In this document: positions 51,456-62,560 of the stretch, one piece after another
How the letters are laid out: every line of letters starts with the position of its first letter
Numbering within the stretch: the first letter of the stretch is position 1
From: Asparagopsis taxiformis
Taxonomy: Eukaryota; Rhodophyta; Florideophyceae; Bonnemaisoniales; Bonnemaisoniaceae
NCBI GenBank assembly: GCA_030407315.1
Contig: JALQPE010001924.1
Coordinates: 1 to 64,000 of the forward strand
DNA: 64,000 nt
Direction of reading: 5' to 3'
Position numbers and translations under genes: made by a program
The notes under the pieces: generated by a model
Database searches by the model: none
Seen by the model: the letters and a program-made list of their open reading frames with translations, nothing else
Told to the model about the DNA's origin: nothing

Positions 51456-51921
51456 TGTGGGGTGTTGTGGTTATTAGTTGGATTCCTCGTCGAGCATATT
51501 CGTGTTGCATAAATGTGGACGTGTATTCTTTGGAGTTGTTGGTGCGGAAGAATTGTGGGAAGTGGCCAGTGGCTGTTTTGATCTGTTCGAAGATTTCGAG
51601 AATATGAGAGGTTATTTCAGAACGCTTCTTGAGGAATACAACGACGAAGAATCGTGAACGGGTGTCCACGAATGTGGCTGCATAGAAGTTTCCTTTAGTG
51701 GAGGGGGTGCTGAGTGGTCCACAAATGTCGGAGCTGATATGGCGTCTGACCTGATGGTTGTGAGTGGAGGAGTAATGTGGAGCGCGGATTTGTTTACCTT
51801 CGGCGAAGGTACTGCAGGTCATTGGGTTGATTTGAAGGTCTTTTGGAATGGACATTCCGGGGAGGAGTTGTTTGCGGAACATTATCCGCATTTTGTTTGG
51901 GCTAATGTGGCCAAGTTTCAA
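51456..51921 (-). pseudogene. pol: Copia integrase, N-terminal piece, with damaged catalytic sites
   Basis: Has KLGHISPNKM and the zinc-finger end CSTFAEGKQ, where the second Cys of the usual C-x-x-C is Phe. SSDICGPL gives the first catalytic Asp; at the second position the usual Asp is Asn (TNNSKEY). Both changes should abolish integration even without the LTR insertion. Confidence 0.85.
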
Positions 51922-52273
51922 GTGCAGAGAGTTGTTTCTATTTCTTGCATGCTCGGTGTATTATGTGGGGAAGGTGATGGGTTCAGGAGGGATATAATTG
52001 GTCTCGTTAGCGGCCTATAGCTGTCTGGAATGAGTGTAGATAGTGGCTTATCTCCCCCTGAATATTGAGGGGCAGGAACAGTTGGTAGGGGTGTATGTGG
52101 GAGGGATGAGCTGGAAGCAGTGGTGCATGGACGCTTGGGTGAATAGTCAGCATCATGGAGAGGGGTTGGGGGGTCATCGGGGATGGTAGATGCGTTGGAC
52201 AGTGTGGATAGGGCGTTTATGGGTATTAGAGTAGTGTCGATTTGGTATAAGCCATTTTTGAATGTGGCACGTG
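51922..52273 (-). pseudogene. Copia protease-integrase linker, decayed
   Basis: Low-identity linker; no intact domain, several stops. Confidence 0.5.
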
Positions 52274-52693
52274 CTACGATCGTTCTGGTTTTGGATTAGT
52301 TGTGTTATTGAGCACGTATGCATCGGAAGCCTGGAAGAGAACACTGCCGTGTTTTCTAGCCAGTGTGTGTACCGATACCAGGTTCTGGTTGAGTTGGGGA
52401 GAGGCGACAGCATCCGGTATTGACAAGACTCCATGGCTCGTGGGTATGAGGACTTCACCTGAGTGAGTGATGTCAATTTTCTGGGAGGCAGTGTGGGATT
52501 CGGTCGGGATTAGAGTTGGTTTCATTTGTGGTGATGGCTCTGAGAGATGTGTGGGGTGTGCGCCGCTGTCGAGGTAATACGTACCGTGATGGTCATGCGG
52601 GTCATGGGGGTTTGTTTGGTGTTGGGATGGGAGGGGTGATTGTAGGAGAGCATATTCCTCAGAGGGTATGGTGACAGTAGACTTGCTATGCAT
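52274..52693 (-). pseudogene. pol: Copia protease (second element)
   Basis: YYLDSGAHPTHLS holds the aspartic protease motif; it is followed by the LNQNLVSVHTLA segment typical after Copia proteases. It would mature Gag-Pol. Confidence 0.85.
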
Positions 52694-52713
52694 GTGATCC
52701 TGTTGGTGGGTTT

Positions 52714-52953
52714 TCAGTGTTGCTGGAGTGTAGCGTCGGATTTTGAGTTGTGCTCGGCATTCGTTATCTCCATGGGTTGGTGTGCCGTGAAAGTTGCACC
52801 AGGGTCCATTGTAGGAAGGGGGTTTGTTCTGGCGAGAGCGTTGTCTGCCAGTGGTTGTGTGTTTTGATGCAAAGTGGTGCTGTTGGGGGTACGTTTTGAA
52901 TGCGTTGGGAGGGTAATTGTGGCGTTAGTAATGTGTCTCAAGTCGATTGGCAA
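52714..52953 (-). pseudogene. gag: Copia gag C-terminal region with zinc knuckle
   Basis: In a frame shifted from the recognisable gag body, the region about 52740-52805 reads CNFHGTPTHGDNEC, the same CX2HX4HX4C variant knuckle as the other element. Confidence 0.75.
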
Positions 52954-53614
52954 AGTCTTGAATGGAAGTTGGTGGTGCTTGTTCCATGATGGTAGCTAGG
53001 AGGCCATATTGAGGGTTGTCTATTATTCCGTTAATCATGAAGTGAATTGTAGTCGCTTCCTTTTCAATGTTTGGGAATCCGGCATTCATCATCCTGGTAC
53101 GGAGGGATTCATGGGCTTCGATATATTGCGAAGGGTCATCTCCAGGATGTAGTTTGATGAGTCTGGCTGCCGTGAGTAGGGACGTGTGACTTGTGGCGTT
53201 TTTGTTGTTGACATGGTGACGCACCGCATTGATGATATCGAATGGTGTAGCGTCTAACGAGCCACGGGGAAGTTTTGCAAGGGTGTCCATTGGGATGCTG
53301 CGGTGAAGGAGAGATATTAATTTAGTTTGTTTCAGACTCTCACTCTGTGCAAGTGAAGGGTCTGTGGGCTGTGGTGGGTTGCCCGTAATGTGATTTGTCG
53401 CACCTATAAGCTCAGCATTAGTTTTGAGAGCACTGAACCAGAGATCGTAGTGGTTTGTGTCAAGTAGTGGTTGGTGAAGATCGGAGAGAGATGTCATCAT
53501 TGTGGTGTTGTATTGGTGGTAGTGCTGTGGTGGAGAAGAGGTTTGTGGGGAGGGGAGTGTAGGTGTTGGGTTCGGGTTGGGTGGACGGTCGGTCGATGGG
53601 TAGTTTCGTGTCAT
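52925..53614 (-). CDS. gag: Copia gag (second element)
   Basis: 229 codons. It begins in a Pro-rich segment and has the Copia capsid pattern (LLDTNHYDLWFSALK, SLLTAARLIKLHPGDDPSQYIE, FMINGIIDNPQYG). The start is uncertain: MTRNYP is the first ATG in this frame, but gag-like sequence may begin earlier. It forms the particle that encloses the RNA. Confidence 0.8.
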   Translation of the reverse strand: MTRNYPSTDRPPNPNPTPTLPSPQTSSPPQHYHQYNTTMMTSLSDLHQPLLDTNHYDLWFSALKTNAELIGATNHITGNPPQPTDPSLAQSESLKQTKLISLLHRSIPMDTLAKLPRGSLDATPFDIINAVRHHVNNKNATSHTSLLTAARLIKLHPGDDPSQYIEAHESLRTRMMNAGFPNIEKEATTIHFMINGIIDNPQYGLLATIMEQAPPTSIQDFANRLETHY

Positions 53615-53862
53615 GAAAGAGGCTGTAGGGGTACGACGGAGATTGTAGGGGAGGTCGGATCGGTGTGATCGCTTCGCCAGGGTGGTTGTGGCTTGTTGGG
53701 GAGGGGAGAGTGGTAGGGTATAATTTGTAGCGGCAGAGGCTAGAGTATTGTCGGCGGCGGTGGCCGGTGGGTAGGCAGCGGGAATTGCTGGCAGTTGGGC
53801 AGCGACAAGGGCTGGTGGAGGATGTGGAGAGGGCGGGAAGGAGTGAAATGCGCAGTGATAGA

Positions 53863-53879
53863 CGTCTGGGCCTATAACC
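53863..53879 (-). promoter_or_regulatory. primer binding site, half-tRNA type (second element)
   Basis: GGTTATAGGCCCAGACG on the minus strand adjoins the 5' LTR. It differs by two bases from the site of the first Copia element and lies in the same place. Confidence 0.65.
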
Positions 53880-53989
53880 TGTTAAGTGAATCAGTACCTT
53901 CCGTCGTCCAGACAGGTAAGGTATGTTTATATTTATACTATTTGGTCTATGTTGCGTGTAAACGTGTATACATTTGATGGTCCTTGACA
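53880..53989 (-). repeat. 5' LTR (second element)
   Basis: 110 bp, TG...CA, flanked by ATATT. Confidence 0.95.
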
Positions 53990-53994
53990 ATATT

Positions 53995-54568
53995 GTCGTC
54001 ACAGGCTGTCTTCAAGTGTGACGCCGCAATTCCAATGGCGGACCCAGCCACCATGACGACGGAAAAGCGCACGGGGGATACAAACGCTGCGCTGATTGGC
54101 TTACAATAAACTTACAAGATACTACTGTTCAGTAGGTGTGAGAAGGCCACGTAAGGTGGAGTGGAACACCCGACCCAGGCCAAGATACTCCTTCAAGTCT
54201 AGTCTTTTAATTGTTCTTACTTTTCTCCACTTTATTTCCATTCTTCAAACCGAGAGGAAAGTGTACAAAGTAGCAGGCGAGAAGCACGAAGTAGCAGGCG
54301 AGAAGCACGAAGTAGCAGGCGAGAAGCACGAAGTAGCAGGCGAGAAGCACGAAGTAGCAGGCGAGAAGCACGGCGGAGGCTATACCTTCGACGTGCTCTA
54401 GGCGAATTACAGTCTTACAAAAAGTCAACTACTGTCAGTATGGCAGCAAATGACCCAAACATGTTTATACATATTTCCAATATTTTTCATAACAATCAAA
54501 AAAGTCGAGATCTTCACTAATTCAATTTGGGGAGACGTTCAATGTTTGTCGTATAGCACCGTCCTTTC
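53995..54568. other. spacer with a 21 bp minisatellite
   Basis: Five perfect copies of a 21-base unit (AGTAGCAGGCGAGAAGCACGA, period 21) lie at about 54270-54371. They are in frame as KHEVAGE within a 101-codon plus-strand frame (54096-54401) that I do not take as a proven gene. Otherwise nothing. Confidence 0.6.
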
Positions 54569-55254
54569 TGTAGCAGGTAGAAAATCCACTAGAGCGGCAA
54601 ACCACCCGACAGGTGTCCCGAGTCTCGGTAGAGGAGATGGTAGAGCAGATGAACCTTATAACGTACCCAGCAGGTAATCTCGTATGAGAGAAGGTATAGC
54701 TACCCGTAGGGGGTTGTGCGATTATAGCGCTCACGCGAGGTGCGTATTAATGGAGCAAAGTGACGTAACCCGTCGAGCTGTTGGCTAACCCTAAGGTTTT
54801 CCCGGAGAGGGGTTGAACAATAGGTATGCGAACACTGTTCCAGTGGGTCGTAATTCCACTTGAGTTTACGTTACTCTAGAAACCATGCCTACTGGCTATT
54901 CCAGTGGCGTATTTATACTAAGTCTACTGTAAGCTAGGGTTAGTGGTTAGGAATAAATATCCAGTTATTGACCAAACAGAGCCCAGTTAAAGGCACTCGC
55001 CTACCCGCGAGGTTATTGCCAGTTAGGCTTACATTGTAATGTACAGCTGATTAGATTAAGTTAGAAATTTGTCCCTTGTGGGGTCTTGGCCGGGGCCGAT
55101 AGGCCCGAGTAGGGTATTTACAGCCTTGCTCTAGTCCCAATTACAGGAAACACGCCCAGTTGGCTGGTGCCTTATGATTGGCACATCCCTTAAGTGGGTA
55201 CCTAATAGGGAAGCGACACGGCTCAGTATGAGAGGAACGCCAGGGGGTACGACA
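54569..55254 (+). mobile_element. second copy of the 683 bp LTR family
   Basis: Starts TGTAGCAGG and ends TACGACA and follows 50773-51455 closely over its whole length, with scattered substitutions. Flanking five-mers (CTTTC and GAATT) differ, so no target duplication remains. Confidence 0.85.
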
Positions 55255-55315
55255 GAATTGGGTAAAGTGCCCAAAATTTGAGGTGAAACACCCAGCTGTA
55301 AGCGCTCGGCCGAGT

Positions 55316-55810
55316 GGCATTGCACTACACCCACCCCCGCCGCACTTACACATTGGCAACATTGCGTGCACATCTCCGCACACCACATCCCGCCGCACTT
55401 GTACATTGTTAACATTGTGTGCACATCACCGCACACCCCACCCCGCCACACTTGCACATTGTCAACGTTGTGTGCACATCACAAGTATTGTGTGCAACTC
55501 GCTGCGTATCTCACTGCACCTGCACGTTATTGAAATTGTGTGCACATCACTGCACACCCCACCCTACCTCACCTGCACATTGTTGAAATTGTGTGCACAT
55601 CACCGCACACCCCATCCCGCCGCACCTGTAGGTTGTTAGAATTGTATGCACATACTGCACACCTTACTGCACCTGGAAGTTAACACTGTGTGCACATCAC
55701 CGCATACCTACCGCACCTGGACGTTGGCAACATTGTGTGCACATCACAAGCATTGTGTGCAAATCATCGCGCATCTCACTGCACCTGGACGTTGGTAACA
55801 TTGTGTGTGT
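55316..55810 (+). repeat. degenerate ~55 bp minisatellite, sense orientation
   Basis: Repeats of CACCGCACACCCCACC, GCACCTGCAC and TTGTGTGCACATCAC with varying spacing. Confidence 0.8.
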
Positions 55811-56607
55811 GGCGCTACTTAAGTTAGTCGATAGCGTCTATGCGAACGCGCGCGCGTTTGTTTAAGTCCGCATGCATCAGTGTGAGTTAGTTAGTAAGCG
55901 AGCGTACGTGTGGCGTTTTGATTACGTGTCACGGAGCGTCGATGCGTGCGCGTGCACGTTGCCGCGAAACCGCAGATCCGGTGCCACATGCAGCTATTTC
56001 TACGAATTTCCCCTTATTTCCCCTTTTTGAGTTTTTTATGACGAAAGTCTTTTTCCCAAATATTTCCCTTTTTACATGCGAGCGCACGGCCGCCGGCCGG
56101 CCGCACAAGGACAACCTGTCCTGAGTAATTAGCTACTAATGGTTGTCCTGCTTCGCACCTTACCAATAAACAGTCAGCATCTTCGCAGCTACGAGTTAAG
56201 CGTCTAGCGCGTCGCGAGGACCGATTGCGTTGAGACGTTGCGTGCGGATTGCTCACGATCGCCGACGTATGTGCGCGCGCGCCGCGTATACTGACTGTCG
56301 AACTGCGTCGCACCGCAATACCGCACGTTGCGTCGCACGCCACTAGGCCAGGGATTTACGACCCCTGTGTGGATCGCGTTGTGCTCGAGTTTACTCGGTG
56401 ATCTCCCCCTGGGATCACGGCTTGCGCTGGCCCGCGAATACCGAGTTGTGATCGATCCCTGCGCGTTCCGCCGTTGTACCACCCGATCGCCACCGCGACC
56501 GAGCGACGCGCGAAAGGCAAGTTCACTAGCGCGATCCGGTTCACCTCGCCCTGACACGGCAAGCGATTCTAGAACTCCCTTAGCGACCGCCATCCCGGCT
56601 GGTCCTA
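55811..56607. other. spacer, GC-rich, no gene
   Basis: No supported gene; contains alternating CG/GT tracts such as GCGCGCGC near 56275. Confidence 0.4.
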
Positions 56608-56770
56608 CAGTGTGCACATCACCGCACACCCAAACGCACCTGCACGCTGCTGATATTCTGTTCACATCACAAGAATTGTGTGCAACTCGTCGCGCATCGC
56701 ACTGCACCTGCACGCTGCTGATATTGTGTACATATCACAGCTACTGTGTGCACGTTGCGGCATCATCTGC
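56608..56770 (+). repeat. minisatellite, inner left block
   Basis: GCACCTGCACGCTGCTGATATT-type units; the same phrase is mirrored at 59806-60085. Confidence 0.8.
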
Positions 56771-56849
56771 ACGTTGGTAAAACAGCTTCAAAGACTGTTT
56801 CTATACTGGTTGCCCATAGCTGGCGTTCGCATGCCACTTGTTCCCTGTG

Positions 56850-58930
56850 TTTCTAATGGGTGTTGAGCTGGTTATGAATGAAACTACTGATAGCGACTGC
56901 AACGCAGCGAACAAAGGCGAAGCTGCAAATCCGAAACTGAAGTATCATGACATGTTCAATGGAGAATTCCCTTCGGCGCAAGAGGTACTTTTCCTACTCA
57001 CAGGGCTATATTCTGTTCCATTGGAATTGTTTCGTGGAAGAATAGAAGAGCTATTCAATGGGGAAGCATACACTATTGAGGAAGCATAAACTATTGATGA
57101 TAATGTTTTAATGCTCTCGTGCAGTTTGGTATTGAGAGAACAGTTTCGCTGACATGTGCCCAGAACTTATTTCTATGGAGATTTTCCAAACAGAGCTAGC
57201 ACTGAGCACACATTGCAGAGACTGTCGGAAACAGGAGATGATAAGCGAAATACCGAAGAAGATATACTTCTGTGGCGACATAGACAATGTAGAAAACCGT
57301 GAATCTGTACTAAAAGACTGGCAATTGTCTAATCACATTGCTGCATCTTTTTTGCAGTGGCCAATCGAGTGCATTCTTGCGAGTTGGCATTCTAGGGATA
57401 CACTGGATAGCATTGTGGAGTTTAGCACAGCAGCAGAGTGCAAACATGAAGAAGTGCGATTTCTCTGGATAATACGAGAGTGTGATGGCTATGTTTACAT
57501 CTCCAATTAAGTGAGGCCATCATCTTCAGCATGGATATGTTCTCAGCAGGGAAAGATTGCAAATGAGTCCTCCGTGCTCGGAGAACATCCAGTGAAAAGG
57601 ATGCGAATGTCAAAAAAGAGCAGACCTGCGGTGGATCAGTGAACTTTTCTTATGGGAAAAATCGGAGACTGAAGATCAATGTTTCGCACCAGTATTGTCA
57701 CTAGGTACCCAAACAAGTGCCAGTGATGACACAAGAAGTTCGCGAAACGGTTATAGAAATAGTCAAATCCGACCTGTCGCCTTTACAAATTTCAAAGCAG
57801 CTCCGATCTAAATTCACTCAACCGTACAAGTACATGCATGTGTGCAACATTTAGTCAGAACAGATCAGTTCCTATTTCCGTACTTGTTCGGATCTGTTGC
57901 AGTCTGCAGTACAGTATGTTTCTGAAGCAGAGAATGTTTCTCTAATTCTTCAACAAACATCACCGTTTTCTCTTGGTTTGACAACTTCACTGGACAAGAG
58001 AGTCTGTTCTATAATGAAAGTATTGGATGTTTTTATTGATTCCACGTATAAAACGAACTCGGGTAAACTGGAACTTTTTGCAATAGTCGGTTCAGTACTA
58101 GGAACTGGCTTTCCAATAGCATATCTGCTGCTGGAAGGGGCTAGTGGAGACGCTGTCAAAACTCGTCAAGAACAATCCTGGCATTTCTACACGCTGTTTG
58201 GCGAGATATACGTCAGCTATCTCCATAATTTTTCTTTAATGATAAGGATTTGGGGCAGATCAATGCTGTTAAGGCCACGTTTTCTTTATCTCCCTCTATC
58301 TGCCTCTGGCATATGAAAAGTGCAACTAAGCGAAAGCTGAATGCTCTCTGCAAGTCAGGTGCAGTCTCCTTACGAGAGTAGGAACGTGCATTATAGCAAA
58401 TGGTAACCAAACATTACAATCTGCACCCTTTGGTCAGACCAGGTTATGATCTTCAAAACGGGCTGAACATTTTTGTGCAAGAAATTTGGAGCTTTCTTAA
58501 TGAAGAAACAGACAGAGATATGGCTTTGTATTTGATGCAAAACTGGTACACGGCAGAGATGTTCATATTATGGGGGAGGATGAAAAATTCGAAAATTCCT
58601 ATTGCTAAAACCACAATGATGGTAGAAGCACACTTGTCAGTTTTGAAAAGAGTATATCTGGTCCCGTACAATCGTCCAAGATGTGACTTCCTCGTTTAAA
58701 TTCTATCCAAAAATGTTTTGCCCAAATTTGTCGCTGATTTCGAGATGCTGATGTCTGGAAAAAAGACACCAGCATGGTGGCGCCATTTCACATATAAATG
58801 GAAACGCTCTGTGTCGCAATCTATATCTAGAAGCTATTCTAAGAACAGAATTGCAAGGGTTTGCGGATGTGACAGTTTTATTTTCAGCCGTTCTTGCTTT
58901 GAAAGCATCTCACAAACAATCTGACCTGTC
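56850..58930 (+). pseudogene. MULE-like transposase, decayed
   Basis: Pieces in order: an N-terminal segment (KYHDMFNGEFPSAQEVLF), a Cys-containing segment, a helix-turn-helix-like piece (SDLSPLQISKQLRSKF), the DDE core start DVFIDSTYKTN with VGSVLGTGFPIAYLLLEG, and later EAHLSVLKRVYLVPYNRPRCDFLV, then TPAWWRHFTYKWKRS. A CGCDSFIFSRSCFE stretch resembles a damaged SWIM zinc motif. In-frame stops (about 57852 and 58699) and at least two frame shifts show it is dead. MULE transposases cut and paste elements with long inverted ends, and inverted arrays do flank this gene. Confidence 0.7.
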
Positions 58931-59805
58931 CTCAGTTTCGAGACGTCTTGCGCAGCCGCTCTCATCCATTTCTAGGAATTGAGGGCCGAGGGAACTGCTT
59001 TCCAGCAGTATTTACCGACGAAGGGAGATTTCATGTTCCAAATATGCCCATCACCGTACTGAAATGCTCACTCTTTCCCTTCCCGCCATATCAAATGCTC
59101 AATCCAGTGCGAATGAATCGACTCAGTGCAGCTCAGGTATGAATAAAATGTTAAACCGCGCGGATAGGCTGAAAAAATTCTTACTTGGGGGATCAGTCAT
59201 GTCGACGAGCTGGCTGCAAACGTCTCTGGACAGGAGCAGATCAGCCATCTGTACAGGAATATGCTTGTGCGATTCAATTTGTATTATGAAAGGGTTACCG
59301 AAAACGAAAACACACGTAGTTTCCCACGTACATGGGACAATGTGGACGTTGTGTACATGCCATGAATAGTGCAGAGCATTCGAGTGAGTATATTTACCAC
59401 TTCTCTGTGCAATAAAGCGACATCTATTGTATTCTTCCTTAGACAACTCACGAAACCCAGAAATCGGTTATGTAGAATGCCCATTTCCCTATGTACATCC
59501 GCTGAATGAAGCCTTGCTCCAATTCCGTCATAATCCCACCGCTACCGCTAATCCCAGTTGCGATTTGATAATCATTCAAACTCCACACTAAACCTTCAAA
59601 TGTAGATGCCAGCCAGGACACAAGAACAGATGTTGTGCTTCCTATACAAGTGATGGGCAGGAAATAGAGGTGCAGTGAGAGGCAACGAAACTTCTAAACT
59701 GCAAACGGTACTAGCAGTGTGATCCACTACAATTGACTCAGAACGTCGAATATCTGAGAACAGATATTGTGTAGAGGATATTAACAACGCCCAAATCCCA
59801 TTGCA
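58931..59805. other. 3' part of the MULE-like element
   Basis: Possible last remnants of transposase-like coding (NRADRLKKFLLGG near 59150) but no supportable domain. The rest is spacer up to the right-hand array. Confidence 0.35.
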
Positions 59806-60085
59806 CCTGCAGGTGTAATGGGATGTGGGGTGTGCAGTGATGTGCACAAAATGTTTCCAATGTGCAAGAGCGGCGGGGTGGGGTGTGCGGTGATATGAAC
59901 AGAATATCAACAGCGTGCAGGTGTGGTGGGGTGTACGGTGATGCGCATACAATGTTTGCAGCTTGCAGGTGCGGTGGGGTGCGAGGTGATATGAGTATAA
60001 TATCAGAAGCGTGCAGGTGCGGTGGGGCGTGTGGTGATGTCAGCAAAACATCAGCAGGGTGCAGGTGCGGTGAGGTGCGCAGTGT
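59806..60085 (-). repeat. minisatellite, right block, inverted
   Basis: GGTGCAGGTGTGGTGGGG/GTGCAGGTGCGGTGGGG units, reverse complement of the arrays at 55316-55810 and 56608-56770. Confidence 0.8.
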
Positions 60086-60400
60086 GTGAACAGAATGTTC
60101 GCGCGGACAATCGAGGTGCGGTGGGGTTTGGTGAGAGGCGGCGATACTGCGAAAGGGATTGCGTTTCAGTGCCTGGCTTCCACTGGACCTTATCGTTCCG
60201 ACTGCATTACAGTGCTCCGCCGCCGCCGGTCCAGTCGTGATTGTCGCGACCCGTCAGGTCAACCCAGTCCGAAGCGTGACTACACCCCTGCCAGAAACTT
60301 ATGATAATTTTCTATCATTTCACTCTCTGGGTCGGGAGGATAAGTTCCAGTGGATAGTTGATAGAGGATGATAGGAGGTGGTGGAAGACTAGAACCTAAA
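60086..60400. other. spacer
   Basis: No feature supported. Confidence 0.3.
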
Positions 60401-60760
60401 TCATCGGCTGAGAGAAAGAATTGATGGAAGATTTGTCATACGGTTCGGCGAGGGGTGGGCACGGTTGTCCACACCGTAGGTAATGCGACCTGGTCAAGAT
60501 TGGGGAATCCTGAATAGATCCCGCTCCACCCAATTCTGGATTTATCGCCGCCGCCGGTGTGTACTGTAATGATAGCAATGTAATCAAATGAGGACATGCA
60601 ATGAACCTCAACAAAAATTTTAGAACATAAACAACCGGCTGAGAGAGTTGAGAAATTGGATATTTGTCATACGGTTCTTCCGGGGTGGGTGACACAGTCA
60701 CCGGGTGGGGCAGTGACGATAAATATAAACAGATCGGGATTTGGGCGTGATCAGGATTTT
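60401..60760. repeat. two imperfect direct repeats
   Basis: CGGCTGAGAGA and TTTGTCATACGGTTC occur in two blocks about 220 bases apart, each followed by a GGGGTGGG stretch. Function unknown. Confidence 0.6.
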
Positions 60761-60989
60761 CCCCGCCCATCGGTGTTCAACACTGTAGTTAAATAGTTCA
60801 GTGAGCGGTGCTGCGAGCCACTGTGCACCTGTGCATTCCCCAGCCTTGATCAAGCGCGCCACCGCTGCTTTGGTCTGCTGTTTCTAATGTTTCTAGTAAT
60901 CTTCCGCGCCCGTACGCTCCACCGCTCCCAAAGTACGATCGGATGTCTGTATTGAGTTTTGTTTGCTTTGTTCTGAACCACAACGCTCC

Positions 60990-61330
60990 CTGTTACCACA
61001 CCGCGCATTAGGCTGCTGCCACACCACTGCTGTTGTTCACTTTCGCGTTACCACAACTGACTATTGTTTTCGTCAATTGCTGTTACGGCTGCCACACCTA
61101 ACCTCTATCGTCATCACTTGTTGTTACGTATGCTACGATAGGCTGCTGTTGCCGTCACATGTTACGGAGAATACGACTTGCTCCTGTTTTTGTGCATTGC
61201 TTTTACGGCTGCCACACGTTACTGTTGTTGTCTTTCCTTGCTTTTACGAGAACCACGACACGCTGCTATTGTTTTCGTACTTATTACAGCTGCTACGACT
61301 CGTTTATGTTCTCAATTGATACTGCTGTCA
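60990..61330. repeat. degenerate ~65 bp repeats
   Basis: TTACGGCTGCCACAC and related CTGCTGTTGTT, ATTGCTTTTACG phrases recur; no gene. Confidence 0.55.
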
Positions 61331-61539
61331 AAAACTCGCCTCTCTTGTTTCCGTATTGGTTCGGACCAGCCCCCTCTCCTCACGCAACATAATTCACATC
61401 TGTCCAGCCGCTCTATCCAAACGCAACGTTACTGTGATATTCATTGTTTTTCCTGCTGCGTCACTGAACTGTTGTAAACAGAGTTTGTGTGCATGACTCT
61501 CTGGAGGATATTAGTAGATATCTAAATTGTTCTGATTAG

Positions 61540-61565
61540 CATTGAAGCTCTCGAGAGCCTCAATG
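61540..61565. repeat. 26 bp near-perfect palindrome
   Basis: CATTGA and TCAATG arms around GCTCTCGAGAGC with one mismatched pair. Confidence 0.85.
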
Positions 61566-61566
61566 C

Positions 61567-61610
61567 TACGCCCATCTTCTGAAACAGATCTGTTTCAGAA
61601 GATGGGCGTA
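61567..61610. repeat. 44 bp perfect palindrome
   Basis: Arms TACGCCCATCTTCTGAAACA... meet at AGA|TCT without spacer. Confidence 0.9.
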
Positions 61611-61639
61611 TGCATCAACTCAAAGTCTACTGTGAGTAG

Positions 61640-62560
61640 CAGATAGGAGCTGCTTGAAAATGCGAAACTTGCATACCATGATATATTTAGTGGAGAGTTT
61701 CCACCGGTTGAAGATATCATCTTCTATTTTGTGGAGTTCTGTGGAGTGCACGGTTCTGATCTAGGAGCGAAAGTAGACGAAATGTGTAATGGTGTACACT
61801 TCGTTGCGGATGAAAGCCTATTATGGGCAATTTACAAATATGCCGTTGAAAGCACAGTATCAATCACCAAAAACAAAGCATAGGCTTCCTCACATTAGAG
61901 CTTTCTATCAGTACACACTGAAATCAATGCAGAGGAACTGCAATAGTGAGTGAAATTCCCAAGAAAGTATACTATTGTATTGACTTGGATGGTTAGGAGA
62001 GTCCCGAGAGATCACTACATGAATGACATTCTACCAATATTGGTAGTAAAACATTCTACCAATATTGGTAGAATGTAATTTATTCACATGAACATCTGCA
62101 ATATGATATCATATTGCAGCTGTTCATGTTCAGTTTCCAGTTGAATGCGTATACTCGAGCTGGATTTCATGCTCATTATTCAACTTATCCACGGAGTTTC
62201 GTTCCTCTAATGAAATAAATGATGCAGAAAGAAGCCTTTTATCATTGATAAAGGCCATAGAAAGCTATGAATATGTGATGGACAAAGTGAAAATGACTTC
62301 GTCCAGGTAGAAATGCAGTCAAATGAGAAAAGGAGTAGACAATGCACTTTCAAAGCGAGAAGGTGGTATGAAGAGGTTGAGAACTTCGAAGAAGGAGTAC
62401 AGCTGTGGAGGATCTGTGAATATTTTTTATGAAAGGCAGAGGAAGCTTAAAGTGAGTATTTCCCATGTACTATGTCATGAAAAGCCACATTCATAACTCG
62501 TGATGACTGATAATGTGCGGAATGAAATTATAAAGATACACTACTGTGTCTGAAATCGGG
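61640..62560 (+). pseudogene. second MULE-like N-terminal relic, palindrome-rich
   Basis: AYHDIFSGEFPPVEDIIFYF and LLWAIYKYAVEST match the N-terminal segment at 56940-57089. Further on, the tract near 62400-62520 (CTGTGGAGGATCTGTGAATATTTTTTATG) follows the same order as 57623-57740. It is broken by stops and by short palindromes at 62031-62046, 62051-62076 and 62086-62129. No DDE core is present. Confidence 0.65.

Larger units (their letters stand above)
48518..53989 (-). mobile_element. second Copia LTR retrotransposon, interrupted and mutated
   Basis: 5472 bp, ATATT duplications at 48513-48517 and 53990-53994. LTRs begin TGTCAAGGACC and end CACTTAACA on the minus strand. Coding order from the right: gag, protease, integrase, RT, RNase H. 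A 683 bp LTR is inserted in the integrase. It is a different subfamily from the 22886-28071 element (different LTRs, FDD instead of VDD in RT). Confidence 0.95.

Noticed and set aside
60396..60770. 124-codon minus-strand frame
   Set aside because: It follows the two direct repeats at 60401-60760 and shows no domain.
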